The notes below the pieces were generated by a model. The model made no database searches and was not told the origin of the DNA. It saw only the letters and a list, made by a program, of their open reading frames with translations. 64,000 nucleotides of DNA from assembly GCA_029233985.1 (NCBI GenBank), contig JARGOK010000002.1, forward strand, positions 310,001 to 374,000. The letters are read 5' to 3'. This DNA comes from Candidatus Altimarinota bacterium. GTDB lineage: Bacteria; Patescibacteriota; Gracilibacteria; JAUYGZ01. Both the position numbers and the translations under genes were made by a program. Of the stretch, positions 1 through 9,032 are shown piece by piece. Positions within the stretch are counted from its first letter, which is position 1; each line of letters begins with the position of its first letter.

Positions 1-330
1 GCGGAACCCCATATTGAATCTTGCTGGTTACGGATAATATGTCTCGTTGGTTCGAGAATGGAATCGTTTGCGTGGTTATTTAAGAAATCTCGATGCTACT
101 ATTAGAATAACAAAGCATTCAACCTATTACTCTGTCATTCAAAGCTAAGAAGAATCTTGAATTTGATTATAATGAAAATGATAAAAGAGCATCAGCATTT
201 TTGAATCCATATCTCCCTTTATAGTTCTATGTCTATACTGACCAAACAAACCTGTTGAGAAAGATTCTTCGTTCCTCTGAATAACAGGCTTTTGACCATT
301 TGTAGATTCGCATACTGCGGCCGGATGATA
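1..330. other. Left edge, no supported gene
   Basis: No gene can be supported here. The first 103 bases stay open on the plus strand from the window edge to a TAG stop. They could be the last codons of a gene cut by the edge, but the residues match nothing I recognise. The rest is AT-rich and has stops in all frames. Confidence 0.4.
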
Positions 331-369
331 ATAAAAAAGAAGCCTGAGGACATGTTCCTCAGGCTTCTT
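331..369 (-). terminator. Intrinsic terminator after the 391-1269 gene
   Basis: A perfect 14-bp stem (337-350 with 356-369) has a short loop and, read on the minus strand, is followed by a T run. It lies just past the stop codon of the membrane-protein gene, so it most likely ends that transcript. Confidence 0.9.
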
Positions 370-390
370 AAATACACATTTGAGTCGGCC

Positions 391-1269
391 CTAGTTCTTT
401 CGCAATGATTTGTACACTGCCAAAACTCCATACATTGGAACAATACCAACGATTGACTGCAACAACATTTGGATACTGTAGATTCCAACCGTAGATGGAT
501 TCACAAAGAGACTAAACATTTGAGAAACCGAATCTAGAGCAGCTTGAAAATTTTGTTGAGCCACATCAGCACTCAATCCAGATTCAAGACTTTCTAAAGC
601 AGAAAAATCTACCACGGAAGACAAACCAAGCTTAAAGACGACATCGATAATCATCAAAACAACACCAGAGAGAACTCCCCAAAACAAAAGTGCTCCAAAA
701 ACAGACCACCATCTCCCAGAGACCAAGGCTCGAGAATGCTTGATGGCTTCAAGAGGTCCATCATGATCAATGATCACCAAGAACATTCCAAATGACAATC
801 CAAGAGCCAAGTAAATCCCCGGAACAACCAATAGAACAAATCCAATACCAATCAAAAGAGTCGCCAATATTCCAAATCCAATCATACTCAAAAGCGTCAT
901 CCAGTAGTTTTTAGTCCCTCGAGACCATACCTCTCCAGCAGTTTGAGCAGCTTTATCATCTAATACAACTCGATAAAACCCAAAGGTTATAACCATTCCT
1001 ACCAAAGACGTGACCAAAGCGAAGATTCCAAATACTCCGAGGTATGGAACATAAGACATCCAATCAAAGGCTCCATCAAGCAAGGCTTCAGCATTTCCGA
1101 TCATTTCTAGAATAGGACCATATAAAAGAGCCGCACTCGCAGCAAAGAATACAACCGCAATCACAAAACGAAGAATCACATACCACATATACGTCTGCCA
1201 TCGGTTTTGAAGCAAGTGAGTAAACTCACCCCAACTTTGGGACAAAAGAGAAGAACTTTGCTTAGCCAT
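391..1269 (-). CDS. Multi-pass membrane protein, YciC/GDPD-membrane-domain-like
   Basis: A 292-residue integral membrane protein with about six hydrophobic segments, near residues 29-50, 70-98, 125-165 (two), 188-212 and 275-290. The central stretch VPGIYLALGL, then an acidic turn, then EAIKHSRALVSGRWW, is the pattern of the YciC / glycerophosphodiesterase membrane-domain group, whose biochemical role is poorly known. No catalytic GDPD domain is attached. It is a single gene with its own terminator and faces the same way as dtd upstream. The family match is from memory of the motif; function is unknown. Confidence 0.75.
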   Translation of the reverse strand: MAKQSSSLLSQSWGEFTHLLQNRWQTYMWYVILRFVIAVVFFAASAALLYGPILEMIGNAEALLDGAFDWMSYVPYLGVFGIFALVTSLVGMVITFGFYRVVLDDKAAQTAGEVWSRGTKNYWMTLLSMIGFGILATLLIGIGFVLLVVPGIYLALGLSFGMFLVIIDHDGPLEAIKHSRALVSGRWWSVFGALLFWGVLSGVVLMIIDVVFKLGLSSVVDFSALESLESGLSADVAQQNFQAALDSVSQMFSLFVNPSTVGIYSIQMLLQSIVGIVPMYGVLAVYKSLRKN

Positions 1270-1364
1270 AAAAAAAGATAAAGAAATAACACATATGATC
1301 TCATATTATCAATTTATTGCATTTGACTGAAGGAATCCCCCTTGTACAAGCAGAATCCTATGAT

Positions 1365-1826
1365 CTATTCAGATTTTTGAAGAGAATCAATCACCAAAGT
1401 AAAAGGACCATCATTCACAGATGAGACTTTCATATATGCTTGAAATTCACCTGTCTCCACTTTCAATTCACAAGCCGTCTTCAACTTCTCAACAAATTTC
1501 TCATAAGTTTGCTTCGCCTCATCAATAGCTGCGGCATCAGTAAAAGCAGGTCTCCTCCCTTGATCTACGCGTCCATAAAGCGTGAATTGAGAAACCACCA
1601 AGATTTCCAATTCAAGATCAAGAACCGACTTATCAAGAGATTTTCCTGTCTCAGGATCATCAAAAATCCGCAAATTCAGCATTTTACTGATCACATACTC
1701 CATTTGCTCCTCTCCATCACCATGTGTAATACCTAAATACACCAAAACCCCCTGATCAATCCTTCCAATGATTTCGCTATCAACCGAAACCGATGCCTGA
1801 TCGACCCTTTGTAATACAATTTTCAT
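1365..1826 (-). CDS. dtd: D-aminoacyl-tRNA deacylase
   Basis: DTD hydrolyses D-aminoacyl-tRNAs (and Gly-tRNA-Ala) in the cytoplasm so that D-residues do not enter protein. The 153-residue length is typical. The N-terminus MKIVLQRVDQASVSV, the motif SQFTLYGRVDQGRRPAF (usually SQFTLYGD.kGrRPsF) and the C-terminal NDGPFTLVIDS are the family signatures, the last two forming the substrate pocket. The internal ATG giving MKIVLQRV was chosen over one three codons upstream because the family begins there. Confidence 0.95.
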   Translation of the reverse strand: MKIVLQRVDQASVSVDSEIIGRIDQGVLVYLGITHGDGEEQMEYVISKMLNLRIFDDPETGKSLDKSVLDLELEILVVSQFTLYGRVDQGRRPAFTDAAAIDEAKQTYEKFVEKLKTACELKVETGEFQAYMKVSSVNDGPFTLVIDSLQKSE

Positions 1827-1835
1827 ATTATCCAC

Positions 1836-2168
1836 ATTAAAGACACATTGATTTTAACGCACCAATACACATATGAATAGCTCCCCTACTATTTTAATCA
1901 CGTTGAAAAGATTTTTGATAAAAGAGTGTAACAAAATTCCAAGTTCATCGTATTAAACAATGCAGAACAAAAAAATCATCCTCATTTTTCATCTCATGTT
2001 CATTTCTTACGATCACCGCGAAGCCATTGAAATACTTTAATGAAACAGCATATCGGGATCCAAACCCTGATATCGTTTCATCACGATTGTCGAAAGTCCT
2101 CAAGACCTCTCACATGACCAAATATATTTCACACGTATGATCTTTCTACTACAGATCTTATTTTCATT
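1836..2168. other. Intergenic region upstream of the SLH gene
   Basis: 333 bases between dtd and the SLH gene. The only structure I see is an imperfect hairpin at 2040-2081: ATGAAAC pairs with GTTTCAT, with further paired blocks inside. It has no T run, so it is not a terminator. A weak -10-like TATGAT lies near 2137. No coding sequence is supported. Confidence 0.4.
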
Positions 2169-3407
2169 ATGACAAAAAAACTCCTAGCATCATTCATCGT
2201 CCTCATCCTCAGTCTATCTACCATGCTGAGTGTTCAAGCAATTAGCACTATCTCAACGCTCTTTCCAGACGTACCAGAAAATCATCCACACTCCCAGAGC
2301 ATTAGAGAAACACAAGAACTTGGTATCGTTTCAGGATACCCAGATGGAACCTACAAACCTGATCAAGAAATCAATCGAGCCGAGTTCAGCAAAATCATTC
2401 TAGAAGCAGTATTTGAAACAATCCCAGACGCAAAAGAAGCTAACTGTCTCTCTGATATTTCTCCAGATCAATGGTTCCAAAAATATGTGTGCTATGCAAA
2501 AGCACAAAAAATTATTCAAGGATACGAAGACGGAACTTTCAAACCTAGCAAAAACATCAACCTTGCTGAGTCATTCAAAATACTCTTCAATACCTTTGAT
2601 CTCCCAACTGTACAATTCATTACAGCTCCAGAAAACTGGTACGAGTACTTTACACTTTCCCTCAAAGAAAGTTTCAAAGAAGACACAACACTCGACCCAT
2701 CAGCGGATATCGCAAAGTCAATCACTCGTGGTGAAATGGCATCCCTCATTCGTCACTTCCAAAAAGTAAAAGAGGAAATGACCCCAAAAATCTCAAAAGC
2801 ACCAGGAACATTCACAACCCCAGTCCTCTTAAAACGGAGCTTTTCAGACGATACTCTCAGACTTTCAAGCAATATTATGTACCCCAATGGTTGTGGTGAA
2901 CCCATTTCTAGCGTCGATATTGCAGAATCATTCCCCGAGCAACTCTCTCTCTCTATCGATGAAAAAGTACAAGATCCTAAAGAAGAAATATGCACCATGG
3001 CTCTTGCGGAACACCCAATCGAGTACAATATGAAGGTCTCAGAAAAAGCAACCATTAAAAGCCTCACAGCTTATGGCAATAACGCAGATTTTCACATTTA
3101 CAACGAAACTGCAGCTGAAGTATCAGAAAAAATCATCAGTTTTTCCAAAGGAGAGCTCATGGAAGGAAAAATCACATTAAGTGCAAAAATTCCTGCAGAT
3201 CTCAGCTGTAGCATCCTCAGACGAACTCAACATATTTATGACGGGTACACTCCAGTGGCTCATATTGAGATAGAAATCGAGCAACAAACAGAAAACTGCA
3301 ATAATACCATGGGAGAACTCGAATTTACCATTGATATAAATCCACAAGCAGAACTAAGAACAGTCCTCAATGGAGAATCAGTCAAGAATATCGTAGAAGA
3401 AGAATAA
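2169..3407 (+). CDS. Exported SLH-domain protein
   Basis: A 412-residue protein with an N-terminal signal peptide (lysines, then a long hydrophobic core ending near VQA at residue 24). S-layer homology repeats lie at about 30-80 (FPDVPENH...GYPDGTYKPDQEINRAEF) and 95-145 (GYEDGTFKPSKNINLAE), with a weaker third near 152-195 ending in ITRGEM. SLH domains bind cell-wall polymers, so this is a surface protein. The C-terminal half (about 200-412) holds a few Cys and a probable beta-rich domain that I do not recognise. Two other SLH proteins occur near 28 and 31 kb. Confidence 0.85.
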   Translation: MTKKLLASFIVLILSLSTMLSVQAISTISTLFPDVPENHPHSQSIRETQELGIVSGYPDGTYKPDQEINRAEFSKIILEAVFETIPDAKEANCLSDISPDQWFQKYVCYAKAQKIIQGYEDGTFKPSKNINLAESFKILFNTFDLPTVQFITAPENWYEYFTLSLKESFKEDTTLDPSADIAKSITRGEMASLIRHFQKVKEEMTPKISKAPGTFTTPVLLKRSFSDDTLRLSSNIMYPNGCGEPISSVDIAESFPEQLSLSIDEKVQDPKEEICTMALAEHPIEYNMKVSEKATIKSLTAYGNNADFHIYNETAAEVSEKIISFSKGELMEGKITLSAKIPADLSCSILRRTQHIYDGYTPVAHIEIEIEQQTENCNNTMGELEFTIDINPQAELRTVLNGESVKNIVEEE

Positions 3408-3467
3408 GAATCACTTTTTATTGGTATCCTCAGCAAATGGAACCGTAGCGAAATAAAGCAGAGAACA

Positions 3468-4784
3468 CTACCCTCTCACTCCCTTCAAAGTCTCTACTCT
3501 CTGCTGAACCAATTCATCAGACCCAATGTCTTTCCGATAAAAAATATTCCCTTTCACTTGCTCAATACCAGCCAGTGCCTTTACTCGTGCTTCAGATATC
3601 GTATCCGCAATCCCCACTATCCCAAGAGACCTAGAACCTGTTGTTTTCACCACACCGCCTTCCTCACTGACAGAAGAATAGAACAACTCCACTCCTTCTG
3701 GCATTTGCCCAATCTCCAAAATTTCTCCCTTAGCAGAATTCTCTGGGTACCCATCTGGCACAACGTACAAACACACGGTAGCTTGTTTTTTCCAAGACAG
3801 TGTCAGAGTACTCAATTCACCATTCAAAATAGCATGACAAACATCAATAAAATCTGTTTCTAGTAGAGGAAGCACATTCAAAGCCTCTGGGTCACCAAAA
3901 CGAGCATTGTACTCGATCAGTTTCACACCACTCTTTGTTGCCATAAACCCTCCAAACAAAATCCCTTTGAAAGGCTGGCCCGTATCTTCTTTCACTGCTT
4001 TTATAACAGCTTCTGAAATATCCTTCGCCTGTTGAACATCCTCAGGAGTTAAGAACGGTAATAAATGATCAACGTCAGAATAAGTCCCCATTCCCCCTGT
4101 ATTTGGTCCTTCATCTCCTTCATAAGCCCGTTTATGATCTTGAACAACTGGCATATACGCCAAATGCTCACCGTCCACAAAAGCCATCAATGAAAACTCC
4201 ACTCCAATAAATTTCTCTTCGATCACGACCGAAGAATGACCAGCACTCAAACATTCCTTCACAAAACCCATTGCCTGTTCATGACTATTCAAATGATCAC
4301 CAGAGACCTTCACACCTTTTCCCCCCATCAATCCATCTGCTTTCACCACATAATCTTCTCCCAATTCTTCAAGAAATGGATACACTCCATCTTCACTTTC
4401 AAATCGTCTAAACCGAGGATTACCAGGAATTAAGTTTCGTTCGAGAAGTTCACGCGTGTAGTACTTGCTCGACTCCAACTGAGCCGGAGCCTGAAAAGGA
4501 GCTACTGAAGCCACTCCAATTTCACCAAGAACATCCACCATCCCATCTCCAATAGGATTATCTGGTCCAACGACCGCAAAGTCAGGTTTTGTTTTCTTTA
4601 CATACTCACGAAGCTCATCAAAATGCGATAGATTATCCACTACATGGTAATCAGCAGCCAATTTCTTAATCCCAGGATTCACATTATTCGCAAACACTAC
4701 CAACTCCACACCATATTTTGACCGAGCAATCGCTTCAGCTATTGCATGTTCACGACCACCATTACCCACCAGAAGAACTTTCAT
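3468..4784 (-). CDS. purD: Phosphoribosylamine-glycine ligase
   Basis: GARS joins phosphoribosylamine and glycine using ATP, the second step of purine synthesis. The N-terminus MKVLLVGNGGREHAIAEAI is the family signature. The ATP-grasp part includes YVVKADGLMGGKGVKV, EGDEGPNTGGMGTYSD and the metal-binding IEYNARFGDPEALNVLP. The length of 438 residues is close to the usual 420-430. An upstream ATG would add MKQMI, but the family begins at MKVLLVG. No other purine gene adjoins it here. It is divergent from the ParB-like gene, 45 bases away. Confidence 0.97.
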   Translation of the reverse strand: MKVLLVGNGGREHAIAEAIARSKYGVELVVFANNVNPGIKKLAADYHVVDNLSHFDELREYVKKTKPDFAVVGPDNPIGDGMVDVLGEIGVASVAPFQAPAQLESSKYYTRELLERNLIPGNPRFRRFESEDGVYPFLEELGEDYVVKADGLMGGKGVKVSGDHLNSHEQAMGFVKECLSAGHSSVVIEEKFIGVEFSLMAFVDGEHLAYMPVVQDHKRAYEGDEGPNTGGMGTYSDVDHLLPFLTPEDVQQAKDISEAVIKAVKEDTGQPFKGILFGGFMATKSGVKLIEYNARFGDPEALNVLPLLETDFIDVCHAILNGELSTLTLSWKKQATVCLYVVPDGYPENSAKGEILEIGQMPEGVELFYSSVSEEGGVVKTTGSRSLGIVGIADTISEARVKALAGIEQVKGNIFYRKDIGSDELVQQRVETLKGVRG

Positions 4785-4829
4785 AATCATTTGTTTCATG
4801 AAATACTATGCCCTCAGACTACACCATCC

Positions 4830-5363
4830 ATGAAATTCATCAAATCAACATCTTGGGAAGCCATCGAAAAAACCTGGCAAAAAAATGAAGAGCCATTGCA
4901 GGACTCGAGAAACAAAACCAATAACAATGGACAGAGCTCTTGGAAGACCTGGAGACAACCCTACATAAATGCAGTAGGAGCATCTGAACTCATCTGGCAT
5001 CAATACCGAACAACTCCAAATGAAGCCATAAACTGGTCTTGTGGAGCTTTTCAAATCTGGATTAAACGTGCCATGGATATAAGGTCACGTGTCTTCAAAG
5101 AACTTGCCACTCACAAATGCTTTGAAGACCACGAGAAAATTAATCCACTTATGAATTCCTTTCCACAAACTATCGAACTCATTGCTCTCAAGAAAAACGA
5201 CAGCATATATGTTTTTGAAGGGCACCACCGCCTCATTTCACTCGCTTTACTGATAGAACAAAATCCAAAATTTTCTTGTAACATCATCGTTAATCTCGCA
5301 AAAATTCCGAATCACAACCCCTTTCCCTTAATAGATTACACGCCACCAGAATTAGGAAAATAA
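4830..5363 (+). CDS. Small ParB/Srx-fold-like protein of unknown function
   Basis: A 177-residue protein. The only recognisable motif is VFEGHHRLISLALL near the C-terminus, which resembles the GHHRL/GxHR box of ParB/sulfiredoxin-fold proteins. The remainder, with several Trp residues, is unfamiliar. A longer frame starting at 4746 would overlap purD; the ATG at 4830 removes the overlap and gives a cleaner start. Partition function is not implied, since no ParA or parS site is seen. It lies 54 bases before the LOG-family gene and may share its transcript. Confidence 0.6.
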   Translation: MKFIKSTSWEAIEKTWQKNEEPLQDSRNKTNNNGQSSWKTWRQPYINAVGASELIWHQYRTTPNEAINWSCGAFQIWIKRAMDIRSRVFKELATHKCFEDHEKINPLMNSFPQTIELIALKKNDSIYVFEGHHRLISLALLIEQNPKFSCNIIVNLAKIPNHNPFPLIDYTPPELGK

Positions 5364-5417
5364 TTGACCAAAATGGCTTCTACTAGTACAGTTCAGCCTC
5401 AAAATTAATCACTAGCT

Positions 5418-6638
5418 ATGAGTTTCCCCCACTGCGAAAAAAAAGCATCGTATGTTAAAGCCTCCCCAAAATGCTTCTCAAAAGAGGAACTTGAAAGAAG
5501 GTACAAAAATGGAGAGAGAGACAATGTGGCTGCAGTAGGCATTCAACTCAAGGCATTTGAAATTCTCAATAACCCTTTTTTAGATCTCACACAAGAAACA
5601 CGAGAATTGATGGAAAAGATTCAAAGCCTAGCTTTTTCAGGGTATCACCCAAGCACTAGCGAAATCGCTTCACTCGAACAAATTTGTCATCGCAATGAAC
5701 GCATTCTCTCATTCGTAAATGAGATCAGAAATGATATCAAACAAAGCCAAAGCCACTGGAAAGCGACAAAATATACCGGCGAACGCCTTCTCTTTCATCA
5801 AGATGTTGATGCCGTTGCAAACCTCGCTTCCCATTTGGAAGAAGAACGTATTATCGTTTTTGGGTCAGCCCGACTCAAAGCTGGTCATCCTGCTTATGAT
5901 GGAACACAATGGCTCATGAGAACGCTCGTTGGAAGCCTCACTCATGCTGATGGAACCACAGAACAAGTCATCACCGGAGGGGGTCCAGGCATCATGGAAG
6001 CCGCCAATAAAGGGGCTATGGAGGGGGCATGGAATCATTATCAAACACTCTTAGAAAAACTCCATGCTCATCCAGAAGATCCAAAAATCATCCAACACAT
6101 TCTCAATTTTCGAATGCAAATGCAAAGCCTTGCCATTGGAATAATTGTTCCTCATGAACAAAGCTACAATGAATATCTCCAAGGACATGTCATCAGTAAA
6201 ACATTTTCACCAAGAAAAATGGGGATCCTTTCCGCAGGTACTGGAAGAAGTATTAATCACACCCCAACAGAAGGTCCAAACGGAAATGAAGAAGGAAAAC
6301 GTAAACCTGCTATCTTTGTAATGACAGGAGGACTCGGAACACTAGACGAAAATTATGAAGTGGGGACGCTAACCCAATGCAACAAGCTAAAAAACCCTTT
6401 GCCAATTTTTATCGTAGGAGAAAAAATGTCTGAAATCGTCAAAAAATCAACCGAAGGGCTCTATGATCTCAAAACCATCAAACCAAAAGATTTAGAACTC
6501 TTTATTTATTGTGCTGATGAATTCGATGCCCTAGAAAAGTATCTCGACTATTACAAGACTCTTCCAAACGAAAGAATATTACAATCCATCATAGATCGAA
6601 GAAACGAAGCCGGGATACAAAGAAGTCTTTTCAACTAA
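5418..6638 (+). CDS. LOG-family / lysine-decarboxylase-like Rossmann protein
   Basis: A 406-residue protein whose central region carries the LOG (TIGR00730/YgdH) signatures: IIVFGSARL near 145, GGGPGIMEAANKGA at 187-200, and TGGLGTLDENYE near 305 in place of the usual PGGxGTxxE. Family members are nucleotide 5'-monophosphate phosphoribohydrolases, some of which make cytokinin bases or recycle purine nucleotides. The N-terminal 120 residues and the long form resemble YgdH/PpnN rather than short LOG proteins. The Pro-to-Thr change in the second motif is unusual but leaves the Gly and Glu/Asp pattern. Substrate is not known. Confidence 0.8.
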   Translation: MSFPHCEKKASYVKASPKCFSKEELERRYKNGERDNVAAVGIQLKAFEILNNPFLDLTQETRELMEKIQSLAFSGYHPSTSEIASLEQICHRNERILSFVNEIRNDIKQSQSHWKATKYTGERLLFHQDVDAVANLASHLEEERIIVFGSARLKAGHPAYDGTQWLMRTLVGSLTHADGTTEQVITGGGPGIMEAANKGAMEGAWNHYQTLLEKLHAHPEDPKIIQHILNFRMQMQSLAIGIIVPHEQSYNEYLQGHVISKTFSPRKMGILSAGTGRSINHTPTEGPNGNEEGKRKPAIFVMTGGLGTLDENYEVGTLTQCNKLKNPLPIFIVGEKMSEIVKKSTEGLYDLKTIKPKDLELFIYCADEFDALEKYLDYYKTLPNERILQSIIDRRNEAGIQRSLFN

Positions 6639-6642
6639 AAAA

Positions 6643-7284
6643 TCACCAGACTCTCGTCACCTCCAAACCAGCTCCAATCTCCAAACAGGCGCTTTCAAAG
6701 CGCTTGTTTTTTCGGACAAAGTCCAAATACACCTGAGATGCATCAGGATGAGACAAAACATTATCAGCGCAAATAAAAGCCCCTTTCTTCAGCTTTGGAA
6801 GAATCAACTCCAAATGAGGCAAATAATCAGATTTTCTCTGATCAAAAAACACAAAATCAATCTTTTCACGTCCAGAGTGCTTCACCCAGCGAGTGAATTC
6901 AGCCGGAACCAACTCAACAACTTCTTGAACATTTCGAGCTCCATGTTTGCCAACTAAAGCATTTTTTAAAGTAAATCGTTCCATATTCTTTTCCCATTCC
7001 CTCACTTTTGGTGGAAAATACTCAAAACTCGTCACTTTCCCTCCCGTATACTGAAAGCCAGCAACAAGCCAAGACGTACTCATCCCAACCCCAGCTCCCA
7101 CCTCAATTCCCCTTTTGAGGCCATAAAACTGGATCAACCACATCATATACTGCCCTATACTCATATCCACAGGCCACAAACCACGACCAAATTGGCCAGT
7201 CTTCAAGAGACCTTCTTCTTTTGCATACAACCGAGAAATAGCACTTAAATCCATAATTTTACTTGTCAGAACAGGTACATCCAT
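6643..7284 (-). CDS. Class I SAM-dependent methyltransferase, O-methyltransferase-like
   Basis: A 213-residue cytoplasmic protein. GIEVGAGVGMSTSWLVAG near residue 55 is the glycine-rich SAM-binding motif I. FVFFDQRKSDYLPHLELILPKLKKGAFICADN is the later strand and helix pattern of COMT-like O-methyltransferases, with Asp in the metal or catalytic position. The substrate cannot be told. It converges on the LOG gene with only four bases between stops. It could start at the internal ATG at residue 11; the longer start is kept for lack of evidence either way. Confidence 0.75.
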   Translation of the reverse strand: MDVPVLTSKIMDLSAISRLYAKEEGLLKTGQFGRGLWPVDMSIGQYMMWLIQFYGLKRGIEVGAGVGMSTSWLVAGFQYTGGKVTSFEYFPPKVREWEKNMERFTLKNALVGKHGARNVQEVVELVPAEFTRWVKHSGREKIDFVFFDQRKSDYLPHLELILPKLKKGAFICADNVLSHPDASQVYLDFVRKNKRFESACLEIGAGLEVTRVW

Positions 7285-7327
7285 TGTAAACTACTCTAGC
7301 TGTAAAAAGAATCGTTTAGGAACCTCG

Positions 7328-7363
7328 AGTTCCATCAGTTCTCACAGTTCCTACAGTTCCTAA
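7328..7363. repeat. Tandem 9-base repeat, about four copies
   Basis: Four consecutive 9-base units of the type agttccatc / agttctcac / agttcctac / agttcctaa lie directly upstream of rpmA. They are degenerate but in clear register. Similar low-complexity phrases occur near 52277-52325. They may lie in the rpmA leader. Confidence 0.7.
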
Positions 7364-7372
7364 TAAATAGAT

Positions 7373-7744
7373 ATGGCACATAAAAAAGCAGGTGGAAGTA
7401 CCGATAACGGTAGAGATAGCAATGCGAAACGACGTGGGGTAAAGCTCTACGGAGGTCAAAAAGCTACACCTGGAAACATTATTGTACGACAAAAAGGAAC
7501 CAAGTGGTTTCCTGGACTTGGAGTAAAAATGGGAAGAGATTTCACCATCTTTGCTACTGCTGAAGGGAATGTAACCTATACCAAGAAGCGACAAAAGAAA
7601 TTCAACGGGCAAACGCATTACAATACTATTGTAAATGTTTTCGCAGAAACAAAACCCGCAGCAAAAAAAACTGCTAAAAAAGAAGAAAAAACTCCTGCTC
7701 CTAAAGCTGTAACAAAAACATCTGAAGAAGCCGTTGCTGCTTAG
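7373..7744 (+). CDS. rpmA: 50S ribosomal protein L27 with C-terminal extension
   Basis: L27 (bL27) sits near the peptidyl-transferase centre, with its N-terminal tail reaching the tRNA ends. The start [24 protein letters not shown] and [15 protein letters not shown] are diagnostic. No cleavable leader of the Firmicutes type precedes AHKKAGG. The core ends near residue 90, then about 33 residues rich in Lys, Ala and Thr follow, longer than the usual 85-95 total. rplU (L21), the usual partner upstream, is absent; a convergently placed methyltransferase precedes it. A terminator follows closely. Confidence 0.97.
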   Translation: MAHKKAGGSTDNGRDSNAKRRGVKLYGGQKATPGNIIVRQKGTKWFPGLGVKMGRDFTIFATAEGNVTYTKKRQKKFNGQTHYNTIVNVFAETKPAAKKTAKKEEKTPAPKAVTKTSEEAVAA

Positions 7745-7765
7745 TAAAGCAGACAGAAAACCCTA

Positions 7766-7800
7766 AAATCCCCCTACTAAACACAGGGGGTTTTTATTTT
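7766..7800 (+). terminator. Terminator of rpmA
   Basis: A CCCCCT/AGGGGG stem (7770-7775 with 7785-7790) has a nine-base loop and is followed by a T run. It lies about 25 bases past the rpmA stop. Confidence 0.88.
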
Positions 7801-7935
7801 GTTGAAATCAACAGGAAAAACTAGCGGAAAACTGCTAAAAAGCCTATAATCTTATATTAAAAGACAGAAAAGCATTGTAATATCTCAAAAGAGAATTATA
7901 ATGCTATCTGATAAAAATAACCCCAATTCTTCACA

Positions 7936-9030
7936 ATGAGTTCACCTAACTCATCAGAGCGTGAAAAATATTTATACAATCTAGATTTAAAAAATGCTAG
8001 TAATAACCCATATCTCGATTACGAAGCATTAAAAAAAGTGATGTTTAAAATATTTCAAGGAAAAAAAACGATCAGTTATGAAAGACAAAAAGAATTAACA
8101 AAACTTTCATACAGTCCAATAGACATGGAAACTTATGCAAAATTGCATAATTTTTCAGACACATTAATGGTGACTGAATACTTCGCATACACGAGAACAA
8201 AAATTCAAAACATAACCAATAGGACTGATAGAATATTGGTAGTTGGATGTGGACAGGGAAGACTAGCTGAAGTTTATCTAACTCTAGCTGCTATATACAA
8301 TGTAAAGGAAGTTGTTTTTCTCGATTTGATAAAAGAACATGTCGAACAAACAGAAGAAAAAATACGATTAGCAAAAGAAGCCAACCCAAGATTAAGAAAT
8401 GTTAAAACAGAACTAATAGTAGGTGATATTAATGAAACAGAGATAAACTCAGTATTTGATTCAATTTGGCTCATTTGGTTTGTAAGTTCAGAATTTTGCA
8501 ATGCAGAATCACCAGAAGCGCTGATTTCAACTCGAAATAGAATTTATCAAAAATTTAACAAACTCTTAACTCCTCAAGGAGCTTTGATTGAAGACATTCC
8601 AGATCCAAATATGGAACCTGGTTTTTATCATCTTGGAAACCTCATATCTGAAGATATATTGCGAAGAAATGGAATATTACCAGGACAACAAAAAAACTTA
8701 CTCCTCAGCAACTGGAGTCCTGAACAACCGGAGAAAGACAACGTTTCATTTCCATATCAACTAAGGTTTACCGCAAGAAATGGATGGGATGTTCAAGAAA
8801 AAGAAAGAGCTGGTTTTGCTATGAAAAAAAATGACCAACTGAAAATCCCAATCTCGTCGACATATGCTATTGACACCGCCCTAAGTATGATTCGCGAAAG
8901 CTCACCAACAAACATGGGGCAAATTTTAAGGGATCTCAAATCACTCGCAAATAACACTATTCAGTACCCAGAAATTGATGTTGTAGATCAAAAAAGAAGG
9001 AAAATAACCTGGTGGGAAAAGACAAACTAA
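7936..9030 (+). CDS. SAM-dependent methyltransferase-like protein
   Basis: A 364-residue protein. RILVVGCGQGRLAEVYL near residue 97 is a class I methyltransferase motif I, followed by VVFLDLIKEHVEQ (acidic residue at the end of strand 2) and VGDINETEINSVFDSIWLIWFVS (motif II/III region). The first 90 residues and the C-terminal third are not recognised. The coding DNA looks more AT-rich than purD or typA, so recent acquisition is possible. Its stop lies two bases from the convergent TrmB-like gene. Substrate unknown. Confidence 0.65.
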   Translation: MSSPNSSEREKYLYNLDLKNASNNPYLDYEALKKVMFKIFQGKKTISYERQKELTKLSYSPIDMETYAKLHNFSDTLMVTEYFAYTRTKIQNITNRTDRILVVGCGQGRLAEVYLTLAAIYNVKEVVFLDLIKEHVEQTEEKIRLAKEANPRLRNVKTELIVGDINETEINSVFDSIWLIWFVSSEFCNAESPEALISTRNRIYQKFNKLLTPQGALIEDIPDPNMEPGFYHLGNLISEDILRRNGILPGQQKNLLLSNWSPEQPEKDNVSFPYQLRFTARNGWDVQEKERAGFAMKKNDQLKIPISSTYAIDTALSMIRESSPTNMGQILRDLKSLANNTIQYPEIDVVDQKRRKITWWEKTN

Positions 9031-9032
9031 TT

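Noticed and set aside
1-103. Transposase C-terminus at the left edge
   Set aside because: The open frame ends SRCYY* and only vaguely resembles transposase tails; too short to support.
219-488. Minus-strand frame of 89 residues over the first terminator
   Set aside because: It overlaps the terminator and the end of the membrane-protein gene, and its composition is not protein-like.
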